Shown here piece by piece: positions 8,429-16,554 of a DNA stretch of 52,745 bases. The notes under the pieces are model-generated. The model was not told the origin of the DNA and did not search any database. It worked only from the letters and a program-made list of their open reading frames with translations. Within the stretch, counting starts at the first letter, position 1; every line of letters begins with the position of its first letter. The DNA lies in contig JAJDUK010000085.1 in the NCBI GenBank assembly GCA_022826665.1, positions 1 through 52,745 on the forward strand, read 5' to 3'. The DNA comes from Alphaproteobacteria bacterium. GTDB lineage: Bacteria > Pseudomonadota > Alphaproteobacteria > UBA828. Both the position numbers and the translations under genes were made by a program.

Positions 8429-9733
8429 GTGGACATCGCGGCGCTGCGCGCGGCCGGCGCGCGTCATCTGATCCAGGGCGAGCTGCTCTCGGACGTGGTT
8501 CCGGCGGCGGACGGGCCGGTCTTCGTCCGCGCCGACGGAGCGGAGATCTTCGATTCCGAGGGCCAGGCTTATCTCGACTTCAACTCGGGCCAGATGTGCT
8601 CGGCGATCGGTCACAACAACCCGCGCGTGACCCAGGCGGTGCGGGAGGGTCTGGGCACGCTGACCCACGCGAGCTCGGTCTATTTCAACGAGCCGCAGCT
8701 GCGGCTTGCCGCCCGGCTTGCAGAGACCTTCGACGCGCCGCTCAGCCGCTCGCTCTTCATCCAGTCGGGTGCCGATTCCAATGAGGCGGCGCTGCTCTTC
8801 GCCCGGCGTGCGACCGGGCGCAGCGGCATCGGCGCGCTGCACCTGGCCTTCCATGGCTACACCGACGTCACCCGCGCCATCAGCTTCGCCGCAACCACCG
8901 CCGGCAACGGCCCCTCCATCCCGGACGTGCATGCGATCCCCGCGCCCTACGCCTACCGCTCGCCGGTGGGCGCCGACGGCGACGAGTGGTGGGCGCCGCT
9001 GCTCGCCATCGCCTTCGACCTGCTCGACCGCGAGTGCCCGAACAATCTGGCGGCGGTCATCGCCGAGCCACTGATCAGCGCGGGCGGGGTGATCGAGATG
9101 CCGCCGGGCTACCTCAAGGCGTTGAAGGCGGGGCTGGAGGCGCGGGGTGCGCTGCTGATCCTGGACGAGGCGCAGACCGGGCTCGGAAAGCTCGGCACCC
9201 TCTACGCCTACCAGCAGCACGGCGTGGTGCCGGACATCATGACGCTCTCCAAACACTTCGGCGGCGGCCTGCCGATCAGCGCCATGGTGACAACGGACGT
9301 GATCGCCGAGCGCGCGCTTGCGGGCGGGCTCACCTTCGGCCATTCGCATTCCTCCGATCCCATCGCCTGCACAGCGGGCTTGGCCAGCCTTGACGAAATC
9401 CTGATCGAGGACCTGCCTGCCAAGGCTCGCGCGGTCGGCACTTACTGGCAGGCGCGCATGGAAAGCCTGCAGCAGCGCTTCCCCATGATCGGAGACGTGC
9501 GCGGCAAGGGCTGCCTGCAGGGCGTGGAGCTGGTGCGCGACCGCGCCACCAAGGAACCCGCGAGCGAAGAGGCAAGGGAAATCTTCCGCGAAAGCTTGGG
9601 CGAGGGGCTGCTGTTCTCGGTGCGCGGCCAGCATCGCAACGTGCTCCGCTTCGTGCCGCCCTTCTGCACCAGCGAGACGCAGATCGACCGCGCCGCCCTG
9701 ATCCTGGAGCGCGCGCTCGCGCGCCACGGCTGA
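8429..9733 (+). CDS. Class III aminotransferase-fold PLP enzyme, 2,2-dialkylglycine decarboxylase-like
   Basis: The PLP lysine is K275 in TLSKHFGGG, the Asp that contacts the pyridine nitrogen is D246 in LILDEAQTG, and the cofactor phosphate region includes SGADSNEAAL. The segment FNSGQM keeps the glutamine (Q55) that in dialkylglycine decarboxylase guides decarboxylation. Long colinear stretches such as NLAAVIAEPLISAGGVIE also match that enzyme as I remember it. The GTG at 8429 is chosen because AAGGGAGG sits at 8416-8423; it gives 434 aa, close to the 433 aa of the known enzyme. An ATG at 8384 is possible. The exact substrate is uncertain, and many such genes are labelled only as aspartate aminotransferase family. 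Confidence 0.88.
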   Translation: MDIAALRAAGARHLIQGELLSDVVPAADGPVFVRADGAEIFDSEGQAYLDFNSGQMCSAIGHNNPRVTQAVREGLGTLTHASSVYFNEPQLRLAARLAETFDAPLSRSLFIQSGADSNEAALLFARRATGRSGIGALHLAFHGYTDVTRAISFAATTAGNGPSIPDVHAIPAPYAYRSPVGADGDEWWAPLLAIAFDLLDRECPNNLAAVIAEPLISAGGVIEMPPGYLKALKAGLEARGALLILDEAQTGLGKLGTLYAYQQHGVVPDIMTLSKHFGGGLPISAMVTTDVIAERALAGGLTFGHSHSSDPIACTAGLASLDEILIEDLPAKARAVGTYWQARMESLQQRFPMIGDVRGKGCLQGVELVRDRATKEPASEEAREIFRESLGEGLLFSVRGQHRNVLRFVPPFCTSETQIDRAALILERALARHG

Positions 9734-9787
9734 GTCAGCGATGGTGTTGATTCGCGGCTTGGCCCTATTGGCCGGCAGGGCTCGCAC

Positions 9788-10990
9788 ATGACCCGGCCCA
9801 CCGCAGGCGTACTCGCGCTCGTTCTCTGCGCGGCCCTGGTGCTGACCATCAGCAACGGGCTCCGCAGCAGTTTCGGCCTCTTCCTTACGCCGATGAGCCT
9901 CGACATCAGCATTTCCCGCGAGACCTTTGCGCTGGCCATCGCGATCCAGGGTCTCGTATGGGGGATCAGCCAGCCCTTCTTCGGCGCGCTCGCCGATCGC
10001 CACGGGGCGGTGCGAGTCATCTTGCTCGGGACCGTGATCTACGTCGCAGGCCTGCTGTGGATGGCCTGGGCCGACGGCGCGCTCGGGCTGCACCTGAGCC
10101 AGGGCGTGCTCGTCGCCCTCGGCATCAGCGCCACCGGGTTCGCGGTGGTGCTTGGCCCGGTGGGGCGCGCCGTGCCGCCGGAGCGGCGCAGCATGGCGCT
10201 CGGCGTCGCGGCGGCCGGCGGCTCCTTCGGCCAGTTCGCGTTGGCGCCGGTCGGCGGCGCCTTGATCGACGGCGTCGGCTGGTCCATGGCGCTTATCGCT
10301 TACTGCGGCATCGCGGCGATGATGTTGCCGTGTCTCGTGGGCATGCGCGGCAGCCACAGGCCGCCCGAGGGCAGCGCTCAGACGCTGAGCGAAGCGCTCG
10401 CCGAGGCCCGCGCCCACAGCGGCTTCTGGCTGCTCTGCGGCGGCTTCTTCGTCTGCGGCTTCCACGTCTACTTCATCGCGACCCACCTGCCGCCCTTCAT
10501 CACCGACGCGGGGCTTGCGCCGATGGTGGGAGCAACGGCGATCGCCGTGATCGGGCTCGGTAACATTGTCGGCACCTTCGCCGCCGGCTGGCTCGGCGAC
10601 CGGCACCGCAAGAAGTACGTGCTCTCGCTTTTCTACCTTGGCCGCGCGGCGGTCCTCGGAATCTTCCTCGTGGCGCCGGTAACCGAGGCGAGCGTTCTCG
10701 TGTTCTCCGCGCTGATGGGCCTGCTCTGGCTTGGCACCGTGCCGCTCACCAGCGGCCTTGTCGCCCAAATATTCGGGCCGCGTTACCTCGGCGCGCTCTT
10801 CGGCATCGTGTTCTTCAGCCACCAGCTCGGCTCCTTCCTCGGCGCCTGGCTCGGCGGCTACGTGTACGACACGACCGGCTCCTACGACGCGGTGTGGATG
10901 GCTGCGGTGGCGTTGGGCGTGGCGGCGGCGGTGCTGCACTGGCCGATCCGCGACCGGCCGCTCGTGCGGCACGAGGTCGGTGCGGCGTAG
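9788..10990 (+). CDS. MFS transporter
   Basis: Secondary carrier of the major facilitator superfamily, 400 aa, with about twelve hydrophobic segments in two halves. The loop after the second segment reads GALADRHGAVR and its counterpart in the second half GWLGDRHRKKYV; both are the typical MFS A-type motifs. It resembles the monocarboxylate-carrier-like group of bacterial MFS proteins, but the substrate cannot be inferred from sequence. It lies 54 bases after the PLP enzyme gene and may move a substrate or product of that enzyme. Confidence 0.88.
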   Translation: MTRPTAGVLALVLCAALVLTISNGLRSSFGLFLTPMSLDISISRETFALAIAIQGLVWGISQPFFGALADRHGAVRVILLGTVIYVAGLLWMAWADGALGLHLSQGVLVALGISATGFAVVLGPVGRAVPPERRSMALGVAAAGGSFGQFALAPVGGALIDGVGWSMALIAYCGIAAMMLPCLVGMRGSHRPPEGSAQTLSEALAEARAHSGFWLLCGGFFVCGFHVYFIATHLPPFITDAGLAPMVGATAIAVIGLGNIVGTFAAGWLGDRHRKKYVLSLFYLGRAAVLGIFLVAPVTEASVLVFSALMGLLWLGTVPLTSGLVAQIFGPRYLGALFGIVFFSHQLGSFLGAWLGGYVYDTTGSYDAVWMAAVALGVAAAVLHWPIRDRPLVRHEVGAA

Positions 10991-11020
10991 CCTGGACTGG
11001 AGCGAATAACGATAAGTTGC

Positions 11021-11050
11021 TTGGCGCGTCAGGCGCTGCGGGTTTACGCT
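11021..11050 (+). promoter_or_regulatory. Possible promoter of the TPR gene
   Basis: TTGGCG (11021-11026) and TACGCT (11045-11050) are 18 bases apart. The -10 ends 5 bases before the ATG at 11056, so the message would be leaderless or nearly so. No ribosome binding site is visible before the ATG, which fits. Confidence 0.35.
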
Positions 11051-11055
11051 GGCGC

Positions 11056-11634
11056 ATGGTGCCCTGGAGACGCTGCCTGCGATGCCTGCCTGCGCTGGCA
11101 CTCGCGTTGCTGCTGGCGCTCGGCGCTACGGGGACTGCCTTGGCGGATCAGAACGCCCCAGCGCTGGACGGCCTCTTCCGCGACCTCAAGGCCGCACAGA
11201 GCCCGCAGCTGGTCCGCCAGATTGAGGCGCAGATCTGGGCGCGCTGGTTCGACACCGGCTCCGAAAAGATGGACCGCATGCTTCGTGCCGGTGATATCGC
11301 GCTCTCCACGGGTCAGTACAACCGGTCGTACGCAATCCTTAACGGAGTCATCGAACTCCGGCCCGACCTTTCCGAAGGCTGGAACCGCCGCGCGACGCTG
11401 CGCTACCTGATGGGCGACTACGAGGGCTCGATCGCCGACATCGCTGAGACTCTCAAGCGCGAGCCGCGCCACTTCGGCGCGCTCTCCGGTTTGGGTCTTT
11501 GCCAGCTCAGGCTCGGCAACGAGGAGGAGGCGCTCGACGCGTTCGAGCAGGCGCTGATCCACAATCCCCACATGCAGGGCGTGAAGCGAAATGTGAAGGA
11601 GCTTCGCGACCGACTCGGCCGCCACGCGATCTGA
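11056..11634 (+). CDS. Exported tetratricopeptide repeat protein
   Basis: A 192-aa protein with a signal peptide (WRRCLRCLPALALALLLAL, cleavage probably after GTALA). It is followed by two or three TPR-like helix pairs, visible at NRSYAILNGVIELRPDLSEG, SIADIAETLKREPRHFGAL and EALDAFEQALIHNPH. Such small periplasmic TPR proteins usually act as scaffolds; no specific partner can be named. The ATG at 11056 is chosen because the hydrophobic signal begins right after it; a longer frame from 10894 runs through the end of the MFS gene. The gene converges with the minus-strand amidohydrolase, leaving 20 bases between the stop codons. Confidence 0.82.
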   Translation: MVPWRRCLRCLPALALALLLALGATGTALADQNAPALDGLFRDLKAAQSPQLVRQIEAQIWARWFDTGSEKMDRMLRAGDIALSTGQYNRSYAILNGVIELRPDLSEGWNRRATLRYLMGDYEGSIADIAETLKREPRHFGALSGLGLCQLRLGNEEEALDAFEQALIHNPHMQGVKRNVKELRDRLGRHAI

Positions 11635-11654
11635 ACGCGCTGCGCGGGCACCGC

Positions 11655-13100
11655 TTAGCGCCGCAATGCCCGGCCTGGCCGCTCGCCGGTGGTCTGGCCC
11701 ACCTCGCGCACGATGGTGCCGTTCACCATGACGATGTCGATACCGGCGGCGGGTCGGGTCGGCGCCTCGAAGGTCGCCTCATCGGCGATGGTCTCCGCGT
11801 CAAACATCACGAGATCGGCAAACGCGCCGGCGCGCACCTCGCCGCGATCGGTGAGGCCGAACTGGGCGGCGGTGAGCCCGGTCATGCGGCGCACCGCATC
11901 CTCCAGAGCGAGCAGGCCGAGCTCGCGTGCGTAGTGGCCGAGCACGCGCGGGAAGGTGCCCCAGAGCCTGGGGTGCGGGTGGCGGTCGTGGGGCAGGCCG
12001 TCGGAGCCGATCATGCTGTGCTCGTAGGCGATGATGCGGCGCACGTCGGCTTCGTCCATCATGAAGTAGATACCGCCCGCCGGTTGCAGCTTCGGCACGG
12101 CGGCCACCGGATCGAGGCCGAGCGCGGCGGCCACCTCTTCGAGGTCCTGGCCCGCATACTCCGGATGCGGCTCGGACCAGGTGACGATTACGCGCTCCGC
12201 TTTCTCCACCATGTCCGCCAGCAGCACCGTGGAGCCTGCGGTGTAGGGGTAGACGTCGAGGCCGACCGCCTGGGTCTCGCGGGTCTTCTCGATCATCGCG
12301 AGCGTGTCGCGGCTCCGCCCGAAATTCTGCCGCCCGGCGCACTTGTGGTGGGAGATGACGACGCCGGCGCCGGCGCGGCGGCCGATCTCGAAGGCCTCCT
12401 CCATCGCCTCCTCGACGCCGTCGTGCTCGTTGCGCATGTGGGTGACGTAGAGCCCTCCGGCGGCGCCCGCGACCTCCGCCACCGCCGCGACCTCGTCGGT
12501 GGTCGCCGCCTTGTTGGGGCCGTAGATGAGCCCGGTGCTGAAACCCAGGGCCCCGGCCTCCATCCCTTCGGCCAGCCGTTCCCGCATGGCGTCGATCTCG
12601 CCGGCCGTCGCCGGGCGGTCCACATCGTCCATGGTGTCGAGGCGGAGCGCCGAATGGCCGACCAGCAGGCCGGCATTGGCGGCCGGCGGCGCCTCGTCCA
12701 GCGCCGCCACGTAGTCAGCGAAGCGCGGGTAGCGGAAGTCGGCGGGCGGGCCGAGCAGGTCGAGCGGCGGCGGTACAGGTCGGCCGGGTGTAAGGGGTGC
12801 AAGGCTCACCCCGCAATTGCCCGCGATCACCGTGGTGACGCCCTGGCTGGTCTTGGGCGTCACGTCCGGGTCCACCAGCAGCAGGTTGTCGTCGTGGGTG
12901 TGGGCGTCGATGAAGCCCGGCGAGACAATGCGCCCGGTCGCATCGATAGTGCGTGCGGCCTTTGCGCCTGCCAGATCCCCCACGGCAGCGATGCGGTTGC
13001 CCGCGACGGCGACATCGGCGCGCACGCGCGGCGCGCCCGTGCCGTCGATCACCATACCGCCCGTGAAGAGGACGTCGTACTGCTGCCTCGCCGCCGCCAT
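11655..13100 (-). CDS. D-aminoacylase / N-acyl-D-amino-acid deacylase family amidohydrolase
   Basis: Metal-dependent amidohydrolase with a TIM barrel. The metal-binding motif is FIDAHTHDD (H67, H69), and the D-aminoacylase-type cysteine is in AGNCGVS (C96). Further ligands appear in YVTHMRNEHD, ISHHKC and SMIGSDGLPHD. Length (481 aa) fits the family. Known members remove the acyl group from N-acyl-D-amino acids, but the family also includes enzymes on N-carbamoyl or related amides, so the substrate is open. It is the only minus-strand gene in this nitrogen-metabolism region, facing the TPR gene and diverging from ureF. Confidence 0.9.
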   Translation of the reverse strand: MAAARQQYDVLFTGGMVIDGTGAPRVRADVAVAGNRIAAVGDLAGAKAARTIDATGRIVSPGFIDAHTHDDNLLLVDPDVTPKTSQGVTTVIAGNCGVSLAPLTPGRPVPPPLDLLGPPADFRYPRFADYVAALDEAPPAANAGLLVGHSALRLDTMDDVDRPATAGEIDAMRERLAEGMEAGALGFSTGLIYGPNKAATTDEVAAVAEVAGAAGGLYVTHMRNEHDGVEEAMEEAFEIGRRAGAGVVISHHKCAGRQNFGRSRDTLAMIEKTRETQAVGLDVYPYTAGSTVLLADMVEKAERVIVTWSEPHPEYAGQDLEEVAAALGLDPVAAVPKLQPAGGIYFMMDEADVRRIIAYEHSMIGSDGLPHDRHPHPRLWGTFPRVLGHYARELGLLALEDAVRRMTGLTAAQFGLTDRGEVRAGAFADLVMFDAETIADEATFEAPTRPAAGIDIVMVNGTIVREVGQTTGERPGRALRR

Positions 13101-13202
13101 CGCCGCCTCCCGCTCCCGCCTGCGTTTGCCGGTGGGACCATGACGGCGGCGCCCGCCCGTGACAACAGGCTTTGGTCTCTGTGGGAGCGGCTAGTATGGT
13201 GC

Positions 13203-13373
13203 CGCTCGATGAAGGAAGAACTGAGCCCAATCCCCAGCGATGTTGACGAAAGAGAACCCGCTCCCACCAAGGGGCTGGGGACGGCGCTGCATGCGCTCTT
13301 CAGACCTCTTGGAGGCGTAGAGCTCGAGATTCCGCCGCGTGAGCCCATGCGCGAGCCGCCTCGGTTCGACTGA
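13203..13373 (+). pseudogene. Probable C-terminal remnant of a FitA/VapB-like antitoxin
   Basis: The frame reads RSMKEELSP, which matches the helix of FitA-type ribbon-helix-helix antitoxins (RSMEEE-like). It continues with GLGTALHALFRPLGGVELEI and ends PPREPMREPPRFD, the usual tail of such antitoxins. The N-terminal strand and first helix are missing, and no PIN toxin follows: ureF begins 8 bases after the stop codon. A 54-residue open frame from ATG 13209 remains, so expression of a fragment is possible but no function is assumed. The family match is from memory of the tail motif. Confidence 0.4.
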
Positions 13374-13380
13374 TGCGTGC

Positions 13381-14085
13381 ATGAGCGGCGACAGCACGGA
13401 CACGAAGGACGGCGCGGGGGCCGATCTCGCGGCGCTGCAGTTCGGCGACAGCTTCTTCCCGAGCGGCGCGGTGTCGTTCTCGCTCGGGCTGGAGACGCTC
13501 CATGCCGACGGGATCGTGACGGACGCGGCTTCGCTCGAAGAGTTCCTTACCGACCAGGTGATGGAGCGCTGGGCCACGGCCGAGCGCGCCTTCCTCGCCG
13601 CCGCCCACCAAGCCTCCCCAGACTGGCCGGCGGTCGCCGAGATCGACGCCCTGCAGGAGGCGATGACGCTACCGCGTGAGCTGCGCGAGGGCTCGCGCAA
13701 GGGGGGCGCCGCGCTGCTCGGCGTCCACGCGCGCATGGAGACACCGGGCGCGGCGGCTTATCGTGTGCGGCTCCGCGCCGGTGAGGCGCACGGCCATCTC
13801 GCAGTCGTGCAAGGCGTAGTGCTCAAGGGCGCCGTCCTCGCCCTCGCCCGTGCCGAGGCGGTGAGTCTGCACGGGTACTGCGCGACGATCCTGGGTGCCG
13901 CGCTCAGGCTCGGCTTGATCGGCCACCTCGACGGGCAGATCATGCTGCGCGAGCTCAGGCCCCGGATGGCGGCGCTCCTGGCGCAGCCGGCACCCGGCCT
14001 CGACGAAGCGCGCTCCTACGCGCCGCTCGCCGATGTCGCCGCCGCCCGCCACGAGGAAGCGGCGGTCCGACTCTTCAGCAACTGA
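13381..14085 (+). CDS. ureF: Urease accessory protein UreF
   Basis: UreF works with UreD and UreG to deliver nickel and CO2 to the urease active site. The N-terminal family signature is visible at LQFGDSFFPSGAVSFSLGLE, followed by an all-helical protein with RELREGSRKGGAALL and GYCATILGAALRLGLI. The ATG at 13381 gives 234 aa, a normal UreF length; an upstream in-frame ATG at 13339 would overlap the antitoxin remnant. It precedes the structural genes by 15 bases, which is an unusual order. No ureD, ureE or ureG is present in the window, so maturation must depend on genes elsewhere. Confidence 0.88.
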   Translation: MSGDSTDTKDGAGADLAALQFGDSFFPSGAVSFSLGLETLHADGIVTDAASLEEFLTDQVMERWATAERAFLAAAHQASPDWPAVAEIDALQEAMTLPRELREGSRKGGAALLGVHARMETPGAAAYRVRLRAGEAHGHLAVVQGVVLKGAVLALARAEAVSLHGYCATILGAALRLGLIGHLDGQIMLRELRPRMAALLAQPAPGLDEARSYAPLADVAAARHEEAAVRLFSN

Positions 14086-14100
14086 TCAGGGTGGCCCACG

Positions 14101-14796
14101 ATGCTGTTGACACCGACCGAGATGGAGCGGCTGACGATCTACACCGCCGCCGAGCTCGCGCGAAAGCGCCGAGCGCGCGGGCTCGCCCTCAACCACCCCG
14201 AGGCCGTGGCGCTGATCAGCGACGAGATTTTGGAAGGCGCCCGCGACGGGCGCTCGGTGGCCGAGCTGATCGAGCACGGCGCGACCATCCTCACCACCGA
14301 CGATGTCATGCCTGGCGTCGCCGAGATGATGCCGGTGCTGCAGGTGGAGGGCACCTTCCCGGACGGCACCAAGCTGGTCACGGTCCACGAGCCCATCCGC
14401 CCTGGCAAGAAGGCGCGGGACGAGAGCGTGCGGCCGGGCGAGATAATTCCGGCGGAGGGCGAGATCGAGATCAACGCAGGCCGGCCGACCGCCACGGTCG
14501 CCGTCACCAACACCGGCGACCGGCCGGTGCAGATCGGTAGCCACTACCACTTCTTCGAGGTGAACCGGCATCTCGACTTCGACCGCGCAGCTGCCTTCGG
14601 CATGCGCCTCGACATCCCGGCCGGCACGGCGGTGCGTTTCGCGCCGGGCGAGACGAAGGAGGTGACGCTGGTCGAATTCGGCGGCAGCGGCGAGATGGTG
14701 GGGCTCAACGATCTCACCCAGGGCTCGCGGCGCTCCGAGAGCGTCAAGCAGGAGGCGCTGGCCCGTGCCCGCGCCCGCGGCTTCAAGGGGGCTTGA
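14101..14796 (+). CDS. ureAB: Urease gamma/beta fusion subunit
   Basis: One 231-aa chain joins the gamma subunit (about residues 1-100, starting [20 protein letters not shown]) and the beta subunit (from about residue 113). The beta part has the characteristic [12 protein letters not shown] and [12 protein letters not shown]. Such fusions are known from Helicobacter and from some proteobacteria. The beta C-terminus lacks the usual GFRG-type ending and reads [17 protein letters not shown] instead, which marks a divergent branch. The ureC gene starts 3 bases after the stop codon, with an AAGGGGGC ribosome binding site inside the end of this gene. Confidence 0.95.
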   Translation: MLLTPTEMERLTIYTAAELARKRRARGLALNHPEAVALISDEILEGARDGRSVAELIEHGATILTTDDVMPGVAEMMPVLQVEGTFPDGTKLVTVHEPIRPGKKARDESVRPGEIIPAEGEIEINAGRPTATVAVTNTGDRPVQIGSHYHFFEVNRHLDFDRAAAFGMRLDIPAGTAVRFAPGETKEVTLVEFGGSGEMVGLNDLTQGSRRSESVKQEALARARARGFKGA

Positions 14797-14799
14797 GCG

Positions 14800-16512
14800 A
14801 TGGCACGGATGAGCAGGGCGGAGTACGCGGCGCTCTACGGGCCCACGACCGGCGACTGCGTGCGGCTCGGCGACAGCGAGCTCTTGGCTGAGATCGAGCA
14901 CGACCACGGCGTGCCAGGCGAGGAGTGCCTGCACGGCGGTGGCAAGACGCTGCGGGACGGTATCGGCCTCGTCGCAGGGCTCGACAGCGCGGCAGGCTCG
15001 CTCGACATGCTGGTCTCCAACGCCGTCGTCATCGATCCAGTCCTGGGTATCGTCAAGGGCGATATCGGGATCAAGGAGGGCCTGATCGCCGGCGTCGGCA
15101 AGGCCGGCAATCCGGCGGTGATGGACGGGGTGGACACCAACCTGCTTTGCGGCGCCGCGACCACGGTCCGCGATGCGGAAGGGCTGATCGCGACGCCCGG
15201 CGGCATCGACGTCCACGTCCACTTTGACAGCGCGCAGCTTTGCGAGCACGCGATCTCGAGCGGGGTCACGACGATGCTGGGCGGCTCGCTCGGGCCGATC
15301 ACCGTCGGCATCGACTGCGGCGGCGCCTGGAACGTCGGCAAGATGCTGCAGGCGGCCGAGTCCTGGCCGCTCAATTTCGGCTTCCTCGGGCGCGGCAACT
15401 CGGCCAAGCCGCTCTCGCTGGTCGACCAGATCGCCGGCGGTTGCATGGGGCTCAAGATCCACGAGGACTGGGGCGCCATGCCGGCGGCGATCGATACCTG
15501 CCTCGACGTCGCCGACGAGATGGACTTCCAGGTCCAGCTCCACACCGACACGCTCAACGAGAGCGGCTTTCTGGAGGAAACGCTGGCCGCGATCAGAGGC
15601 CGCACGATCCACATGTACCACGCCGAAGGGGCTGGCGGCGGGCACGCGCCCGACATCATCCGCATTACCGGCGAGCCCAACTGCCTGCCGTCGTCGACCA
15701 ACCCCACCAACCCCTACACGCGGAACACCTTCGACGAACACCTCGACATGATCATGGTCTGCCACCACCTGAACCCGGCGGTGCCCGAGGACGTGGCCTT
15801 CGCCGAGAGCAGGATTCGCGCCCAGACCATCGCCGCCGAGGACGTGCTGCACGATATCGGCGCGATCTCGATGCTGGGCTCCGACAGCCAGGGGATGGGA
15901 CGGATCAACGAGGTCATCTGCCGCACCTGGCAGCTTGCGTCCAAGATGCGGCGCCAGCGCGGGCGGCTTGCGTCGGAGCAGACCGCCAAGGGCGACAACG
16001 AGCGGATCAAGCGCTACATCGCGAAGTACACCATCAACGCGGCCCGCACTTTCGGCATCGACCGCCACATCGGCTCGCTGGAGGCCGGCAAGCTCGCCGA
16101 CGTGGTGCTCTGGCGCCCTGCCTTCTTCGGCATCAAGCCGGAGCTGGTGATCAAGGGGGGCTTCATCGTGTGGTCCGCGATGGGCGACAGCGCCGCCTCG
16201 CTGATGACCTGCGAGCCGTTGCTGATGCGCCCGCAATGGGGCGCCTTCGGCCGGGCCAAGGAGGCGCTAAGCCTGAGCTTCGTTTCGCAGGCGGCGATGG
16301 AGGCCGACGTTGCCGGCAGCCTCGGGCTGGAGAGCCGCACCGTGCCTGTGCAGGGCACGCGTAAGCTCGCCAAGGGCCACATGCTGCACAACGGCGCCTG
16401 CCCCGAGGTCAGCGTGGATCCCGAGACCTTCGAAGTGCGCGTCGACGGCGAGCTCGCGACCTGCGAGCCGGCCGACGAGCTGCCGCTCGCCCAGCGCTAC
16501 ATGCTGCGCTAG
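14800..16512 (+). CDS. ureC: Urease alpha subunit, divergent form
   Basis: Catalytic subunit of a nickel urease-type enzyme, 570 aa. All nickel ligands and catalytic residues known from Klebsiella urease can be found: H139 and H141 (GGIDVHVHF), the carbamylated lysine K219 and H221 (GLKIHEDWG), H248 ([12 protein letters not shown]), H274 ([14 protein letters not shown]), the flap C321-H322 (MVCHHLNP), R338 and D362. Two substrate-side features differ. The loop after the first histidines reads [13 protein letters not shown], three residues shorter than the usual TGP...TCTPGPW loop, and the usual DSQAMGR is DSQGMGR. It may be a true urease or act on a related amide. It lies in one unit with ureF, ureAB and the following amidohydrolase. 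Confidence 0.92.
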   Translation: MARMSRAEYAALYGPTTGDCVRLGDSELLAEIEHDHGVPGEECLHGGGKTLRDGIGLVAGLDSAAGSLDMLVSNAVVIDPVLGIVKGDIGIKEGLIAGVGKAGNPAVMDGVDTNLLCGAATTVRDAEGLIATPGGIDVHVHFDSAQLCEHAISSGVTTMLGGSLGPITVGIDCGGAWNVGKMLQAAESWPLNFGFLGRGNSAKPLSLVDQIAGGCMGLKIHEDWGAMPAAIDTCLDVADEMDFQVQLHTDTLNESGFLEETLAAIRGRTIHMYHAEGAGGGHAPDIIRITGEPNCLPSSTNPTNPYTRNTFDEHLDMIMVCHHLNPAVPEDVAFAESRIRAQTIAAEDVLHDIGAISMLGSDSQGMGRINEVICRTWQLASKMRRQRGRLASEQTAKGDNERIKRYIAKYTINAARTFGIDRHIGSLEAGKLADVVLWRPAFFGIKPELVIKGGFIVWSAMGDSAASLMTCEPLLMRPQWGAFGRAKEALSLSFVSQAAMEADVAGSLGLESRTVPVQGTRKLAKGHMLHNGACPEVSVDPETFEVRVDGELATCEPADELPLAQRYMLR

Positions 16513-16554
16513 AGCGCGCCGCGAGGGAGCCGGGGCACGCGCAGGAGCCGGGAT

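Noticed and set aside
8225-11101. Open frame of 958 codons on the minus strand
   Set aside because: It lies antisense to three clear genes and its product is rich in Arg, Ala, His and Asp in the pattern of a shadow frame; no motif is present.
11499-13202. Long plus-strand frame upstream of the antitoxin remnant
   Set aside because: It is antisense to the D-aminoacylase-like gene and has no protein-like features; only the last part (13203-13373) was kept.
14086-16236. Open frame of 716 codons on the minus strand
   Set aside because: Antisense to ureAB and ureC, which carry full catalytic motifs; the shadow product shows no domain.
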